28,302 nucleotides of DNA from the NCBI GenBank assembly GCA_000697335.1, contig JNEM01015139.1, positions 1 through 28,302 on the forward strand, read 5' to 3'. Below, in pieces: positions 23,300 through 28,302 of this stretch. Made by a program: the position numbers and the translations under genes. The notes below the pieces were generated by a model. It saw only the letters and a program-made list of their open reading frames with translations, had not been told where the DNA came from and ran no database searches. This DNA is from Conidiobolus incongruus B7586. Lineage: Eukaryota > Entomophthoromycota > Entomophthoromycetes > Entomophthorales > Conidiobolaceae. Each line of letters opens with the position of its first letter. The first letter of the stretch is position 1.

Positions 23300-24350
23300 G
23301 AAAATATATAGATTTTTTAATTAAAAAATTAACTTTTTAAAATTTGTTATCTAATTTAATTATATATAAATTAAATAATAATAATTAAAAGTTTTTATTT
23401 TAATATTAGTGAAACTTAGCTATAAACCCTCTAAAATTATTTAAAATTTACAAATAACTTTTGAAAAAGGAATATTATCTATATTAACAATTTATTGCTT
23501 GGTAAATTACTTTAAGGTTAAAAAGATTATTTAAGATCAGTTAAAATTTAAAAGACTAATTTTAACTGTCATTCTTATTATTATTAATAGAGTAAAAAAT
23601 TATATTAAAAAGATACTTTTATTTTAGCTAAATAATTATCAAAATATTTTAATATTAATCACATAAGTAAGTTATATATATTAAAGTTTAATTAAAAGTT
23701 AATTAATAATATTATAAAATCAATATCTTGTAATTTAAGTTAAACTAAAATAAGTTAAAATAGCTATTATCAAATAAAACTTATTAAGTTATAGCTAGAA
23801 ACTAAGGCTTTTATAATGAATTACTATAATTAATGAACCTTAAATCTTTTTATATAATTCTTTATCAAAATATAAATCAGGATATTAGATTTAATTAAAT
23901 TAACTCCTTTTTAAATTTTTTTTCAAATTAATATTTTATTAATAAATAAGTATTAATTATGAAAAAATTATCATAATATATGTTGTTTTTATTTATTATT
24001 TAAAATAAAATAGATTAATAATAAACTTTATATTGTTTTTCAAATAAAACTATTTTTAATTAATATTTTTAATATAATTTAAAAAACTTATTATTTTATA
24101 TAATAATTATATAATATATAAAGCTATTAAAAACTTTTTAATTATTTTTAATTAGAAAAAACTATCATATTTAGATTATTTTTTAGATTATAACCTATGT
24201 AATTATAATTGTTTTAGATAATTAAAAAGTTAATTTATAAGCAAAAAAATTTCTACAAAAAAATTCAATTGATTTGTAAAATATCAAATTTTAGTTATTA
24301 ATGAAATAAACTATTTTTTCATAGTTAGAACTTTGCCAAAAATATAGCAA
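23300..24350 (+). mobile_element. Tc1/mariner-type DNA transposon, copy 1 (transposase remnant)
   Basis: This is the remnant of a Tc1-like cut-and-paste transposase gene on the plus strand. Around 23590-23700 the reading KDTFILAKQ-like followed by LSKYFNI resembles the second helix-turn-helix of Tc1 transposases. Around 24020-24160 the reading LIILYNNYIIYK, then IKNFL, corresponds to the block around the second catalytic Asp. About 24160-24240 corresponds to the W..YSPDLNPIEN-type block that follows it. The same sequence occurs inverted at 26880-27930, with nearly all blocks alignable, for example CAATTTATTGCTTGGTAAA (23489-23507) against its counterpart near 27734-27752. The frame is interrupted by many stops and the second catalytic Asp is not preserved. 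Ends are approximate, set by where similarity to the inverted copy fades; no clean terminal repeat or TA duplication was identified. Confidence 0.65.
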
Positions 24351-25150
24351 AAAGTTATTACAAATAAAAAAAATATTAATTTTATATTTTATATTTTATA
24401 TTTATCTTTATTGTTTATATATTAAAATATTTATTATTTTTTTAATTATAAAAAATACCTATTTTTTAAATTATAAAATAATATCAATAAATTTAAAACT
24501 TTAGTAATATTAAGAATAAATTTAAATAATAATCAACAAAAGTGAATTAATTAACTGATATTCATAAGAAATACAAAATATTCAATATATTTAATAATAT
24601 TGGGTATATAAGTTATAAAAGTTATCGATATTTTTATTAATAAATATTATTTTGATAAAAGTAACAAAAGTTGATGATTATTCTTATTATATGAAAATGA
24701 AATTATAGTAATAGAATATTTTCAACTTAGTTTATATATATAACCTTAGTTAATTAATATTTAAAGATTTTATTTTTTTTAAAATAATTTCCAATGATAT
24801 ATATTCCAATATTAATTTTAATTATAATAAAACCTTGGAGAATATAAATAAAAAAATTTATAACTAAATATATGATAATATTCTAATAACTATATTTTAA
24901 TATTAATTCGAAATTAAATATATTTTTTATGATATATAATATTATTATTTAATATCTTTTAATGATTAATTTAAAAAAATGGCAAACATCTTTAATATCT
25001 GATGTTTCAATATGAGTTTTATTTATAAATAATAAAATATATAAAAAAGTTGATATTTTTATAATTATATAAATATATTTAAAATAATCTTTTTATTAAA
25101 ATATTTCTTTTATTTCAAATTTATTTTTTATATTTATTATATTTAATTTA
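24351..25150. other. unpaired AT-rich insert within the left arm
   Basis: About 0.8 kb has no visible counterpart in the right arm, so it is either an insertion here or a deletion there. I found no coding block and no convincing terminal repeat. Its ends are approximate. Confidence 0.35.
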
Positions 25151-25449
25151 ATAATAATGATTAATTATATTTTGTTTAATATTATTACTTTTTTTTTAAT
25201 TATAGGAAATTTTTACAATGAGAAATAAATAAAAAATTTATTATATAATATTTAAAAATACACTAGCCTATAAGAATAAGTAATAATATTAAAAATATAA
25301 ATATTTTTATTAATATCTAAATTAATTCTAATTTAAATAAACTTATATTAAACTATATAATTAATATATATTTTTTATTTATAATATAATATATAAAGTT
25401 AAATTTAATTAATTATTAATTGATATATTAAAATTAAAAATATATTTAA

Positions 25450-26640
25450 AATGAGTTATAAGTTTATAGATTTTAGTATTGATAAAAAAATTAATATCTA
25501 ATATATCCATCTTTTGTTTTTTAACTTTTTTAAGTTTATAGGATATAAAGTCAACTAGCTTTTTATATTAAGTAAGACTAATATTTTTTTAAACTTCTTG
25601 AATATATTTTTAAAGTTAATTTAATTTTTTTATTAGGGGAAAAGCTTTAATTAATTTTTTTAACTAATTTTAAAGATATTAAATTAAGATAAAAAATTAA
25701 AGAAAGTATTTTATAATAGATATTTTGTTATTTTTAAGCTATTTAATAGTAGAATTTATAATATAACAAGGGGTATTATTTTGTTAGAAAATAATATTTG
25801 ATTTATTCAACTTATATTACTCAATAGTTTTTTTCAATTTATTATTTAAAATACTTTAATATATCTTAACATTAATTCCCTTATTAATTTTATAAAGATA
25901 TCTTATATCTAAAGATAATATACATCCTTAAACTATAATTTACTTATCATTATATTTTTGGATTATAATAACATAATAGTCATAAAATAATTTTTTAATT
26001 TGTTTGAAAAATCTAACTTTTTTATTAAATCCATTAAAATATATCTTTGTTTTATTAAATAAAATAACCTTACTCTAGTTAGTTTTGGTTTAACTTTAGC
26101 ATTAATATTTAAACTCCCATTTAACTTTATAATAAGATTTCTTTAATTAAGGGTGTTTTTTTTAAAATATAAATGATATTCATTTTAATATAAAATATAT
26201 ATAATAGTATTAATACTAATTAATATTCTTATATAGTTTTATAATTCTTGTTATATTTTTACAATAATATTATATTTACTTATATTAATTAATCTATAAA
26301 TATACTTTTCATCATATTTATTTATAATCTTTATATACTTAAGTTTTAATTTAGATGTTTTTTTAATATTGTTTTTAATAACATTAGCTATAATAGATTA
26401 GCTTATATTAGTAATTCTTATAATATTATAAGTTGATTTATTTTTATTATGAAGTTGATTAATATATAATTGAATTTTTTTACAAAAGAGATTTAAGTAT
26501 TATAATATTAATTTTAAAATATTAGCTTATTAATTTTATAATATATATAATACAACAAAAGGAAAAAAAAGATATATATAAGTTTTATTATTTATACCCC
26601 TTTTAATTTATAAACCTATAAATTTATAACTCACCTTGGT
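25450..26640 (-). mobile_element. second Tc1/mariner-type DNA transposon (about 1.2 kb), degraded
   Basis: On the minus strand, about 26000 down to 25550, the translation shows the middle and end of a Tc1-type transposase: a GCI...YLYKI stretch, then KLKKTIE, YKLNKSNIIF, and the QQNN...INSTIKWLKNNKI stretch around the second catalytic site. This matches the family pattern QQDN...HT......W followed by the NI/WP..SPDLNPIE region. The second catalytic Asp reads as Asn, and several stops interrupt the frame. Inverted sequences at the ends (GAGTTATAAGTTTATAG at 25453-25469 and its near-complement at 26616-26632) look like terminal inverted repeats, and the 1.2 kb span fits the family. However, similarity continues outwards into both flanks, so the exact ends are uncertain. 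It is clearly a different family from the copies on either side. Confidence 0.7.
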
Positions 26641-27930
26641 TAAATTTTAGGTTTTGATATATTAACCAATAATTAATAAAATATAATCAATTATAGTTAA
26701 TTATAATTAAATAATATAGGTAAATTATATATTTTAATTTTAATTTATTTAGTTAAGAATTATTTAAGATATAAGTAAATATATAAGTAATTTTGATTTC
26801 ATAACTTATTTTTACAAGTTATTAAAAATATATAATATAAATTTAATAGTTTTTTTTTAATTTTAATTAACTTATTATTATATTTTTATTAAATTTTTAA
26901 TATCTAAAAAATAACACTTTTTATTAAAAATTAAAATTTAATGATTTAAAAATTAATTTAATTTTTTTATAAGGAATTTTTTTTATATATTAGTTTTTTA
27001 ATTACTTAAAGCAATTATAATCATCTAGGTTATAATTTAAAGAATATACTAGATATAATAGTTTTTTCTAGTTATTTTTAATTAGAAAATTTTTTATAAT
27101 GTTAGATTTATATATTTTATAATTATCCTCTAAAATAATTGGTTTTCTCAAAACATATTGAAAATACCAATTAATAATTGTTATATTTAAAAAAACAATA
27201 TAAAGATTATTATAAATTAACTTTCTTTTAGAAACTAAATAAAAATAATGTATATTATTATAATCTATTATAATAACCAAAATTTCTTTATTAATAAAAT
27301 ATTTATTTAAAATGATTGTTAAAGGGAGTTAATTTAATTTAATTTAACATTTTGATTTATATTTTACTAAAGTATTATATATAAAGGTTTAAGGTTTATC
27401 AATTATAATTAATCAATATAAGAGCTTATATTTCTAGTAATATTCTAGTAAGTATTTTATAATAATATTTATTTTAGTTTTTTTTAAACTTTAATTGAAC
27501 TATAAGATATCTATTTTGTATTTTTATTTATTAATTTTAGTTTAAAACTATATATATATAATACTTATAAAATTAATATTAAAATGTTTAGATAATTCTC
27601 TAACTAAAATAAAAAGGTATTTTTCAATATAATTTTTCATTTTAATAATATATAAAAGAATAATAGTTAAAGTTAATTTTTTAAATTTATTAGGTTTTAG
27701 ATAGTTTTTTTTAAACTTAAAGAAGTTTACTTAGCAATAAATAGTTCACTTAAATGATATATTATAATTTAAAATTATTTATAAATTTTGAATAATTTTA
27801 GAGAATATATGGTTAAATTTAATTAATATCAGTATAAAAGATTTTTGAAATTTATTATTTGATTTAAATATAATTAAATTAAGCTATCAAATTAAAAAAT
27901 TAAATATTTTAATCAGAAAATTATAATATT
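26570..27930 (-). repeat. right arm of the very large inverted repeat
   Basis: This arm is the reverse-complement partner of 23300-25520, lacking the 0.8 kb unpaired insert. It carries the minus-strand transposase copy. Confidence 0.6.
26880..27930 (-). mobile_element. Tc1/mariner-type DNA transposon, copy 2 (transposase remnant)
   Basis: The minus-strand partner of the copy at 23300-24350 is the better preserved of the two. An open stretch of 70 codons (27280-27068) includes FQYVLRKPIILEDN followed by KIYKSNIIKNFL. This is the Tc1-type block around the second catalytic Asp, which is preserved here (codon at 27127-27125). After a stop it continues with YSLNYNLDDYNCFK (about 27045-27000), which corresponds to the YSPDLNPIEN-W block. 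The N-terminal part (27060-27930 side) matches copy 1 but is interrupted by stops. There is no intact gene. The 70-codon frame is a surviving fragment and should not be annotated as a separate protein. Confidence 0.7.
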
Positions 27931-27959
27931 GTTATATAATTTAAAAATATATAGTTTTT

Positions 27960-28302
27960 TATTTATTTTATATATATTTGTTTATTTAAAATTAATAATA
28001 TATTTGAAAAATTTCCCATTATTTTAAATTCATGGTAATATTAAAATTTAACCACAAACTATTTAAAAGTATTTATAATTTATGAAAAGTTTATAAGGAT
28101 AGTATTTTACCTTAATTTACTTTTTTAAATTAAATTTGTTATAATTAAAATAGAAATATTATAATTTAAAATTTGTTGAAATTTAAAAAACTCTTATAAT
28201 ATTATTTTTGTAAAAAAATAATATATTTTATCTCTAAATATTTATATATTTTGATATTAACTATTTAAACATAATATTTAATAAAATTTAAACTTGGATT
28301 AA
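27960..28302 (+). mobile_element. start of a third copy of the same Tc1-like element, cut by the window edge
   Basis: From about 27960 the plus strand again resembles the beginning of copy 1. Over 38 ungapped bases (28053-28090 against the stretch beginning near 23414), 29 are identical, and most mismatches are transitions. It therefore lies head to head with copy 2, a few tens of bases apart. Only the 5' portion is inside the window, so I cannot say whether it continues. Confidence 0.5.

Larger units (their letters stand above)
23300..25520 (+). repeat. left arm of a very large inverted repeat
   Basis: This stretch pairs in inverted orientation with 26570-27930. The two alignable parts are the transposase remnant (23300-24350) and a 3' part (about 25150-25520). 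The last 58 bases before 25475 align without gaps to the complement of the right arm, with 45 identities; ten of the 13 mismatches are C/T or G/A. About 0.8 kb in the middle of this arm has no partner. Confidence 0.6.

Noticed and set aside
1-28302. Mitochondrial or organelle origin because of the extreme AT content
   Set aside because: The genes are ER-type P450s with short spliceosomal introns, and the repeats are nuclear Gypsy and Tc1-like elements.
1-28302. CRISPR arrays, tRNA or rRNA genes
   Set aside because: No regularly spaced repeats and no cloverleaf or rRNA-like sequences were seen on either strand.

Overview
This window looks like nuclear DNA of a fungus, probably an early-diverging (zygomycete-type, Mucoromycota-like) species. 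The sequence is extremely AT-rich. The three intact genes are membrane-anchored cytochrome P450s cut by eight tiny introns each (46-60 bases). From memory, their motifs fit best with the CYP509-type P450s of Mucoromycota. The lineage is an inference from family resemblance and has not been checked against a database.

There are three zones. (1) Bases 128-5832 are one Ty3/Gypsy-type LTR retrotransposon fossil on the minus strand. It has two recognisable LTRs and a perfect 5-base target-site duplication (ATTCT). (2) Bases about 5840-23250 form a P450 island with five copies in tandem, all on the plus strand. Intact genes lie at 9368-11262, 12229-14125 and 17361-19258. A 3' gene fragment lies at 14884-15592 and a complete but dead copy at 21299-23110. 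The intact genes each encode 490 residues, and their nine exons are the same length to the base, with every intron at the same place and phase. Long AT-rich spacers separate them. One spacer holds a less AT-rich block of about 500 bases that could be a solo LTR, and another holds a short cluster of hairpins and tandem repeats. (3) From about 23300 to the end is a mosaic of degraded Tc1/mariner-type DNA transposons. Two copies of one transposase lie in inverted orientation around a second, different Tc1-like element, making a very large imperfect inverted repeat. A third copy starts near the right edge.

The P450s should act as class II microsomal monooxygenases on the ER, fed by an NADPH-P450 reductase encoded elsewhere. 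The sequence does not show their substrate. The array looks like birth-and-death evolution by tandem duplication: three living copies, one remnant and one full-length pseudogene.

The most interesting signal is in base composition. The two transposon zones are strongly depleted of CpA and TpG, and related copies differ mostly by C/T and G/A transitions, which is the mark of repeat-induced point mutation (RIP). The P450 island between them, including its pseudogenes, does not show this. RIP is best known from Ascomycota, so a RIP-like process in an early-diverging fungus would be notable if the lineage is right.
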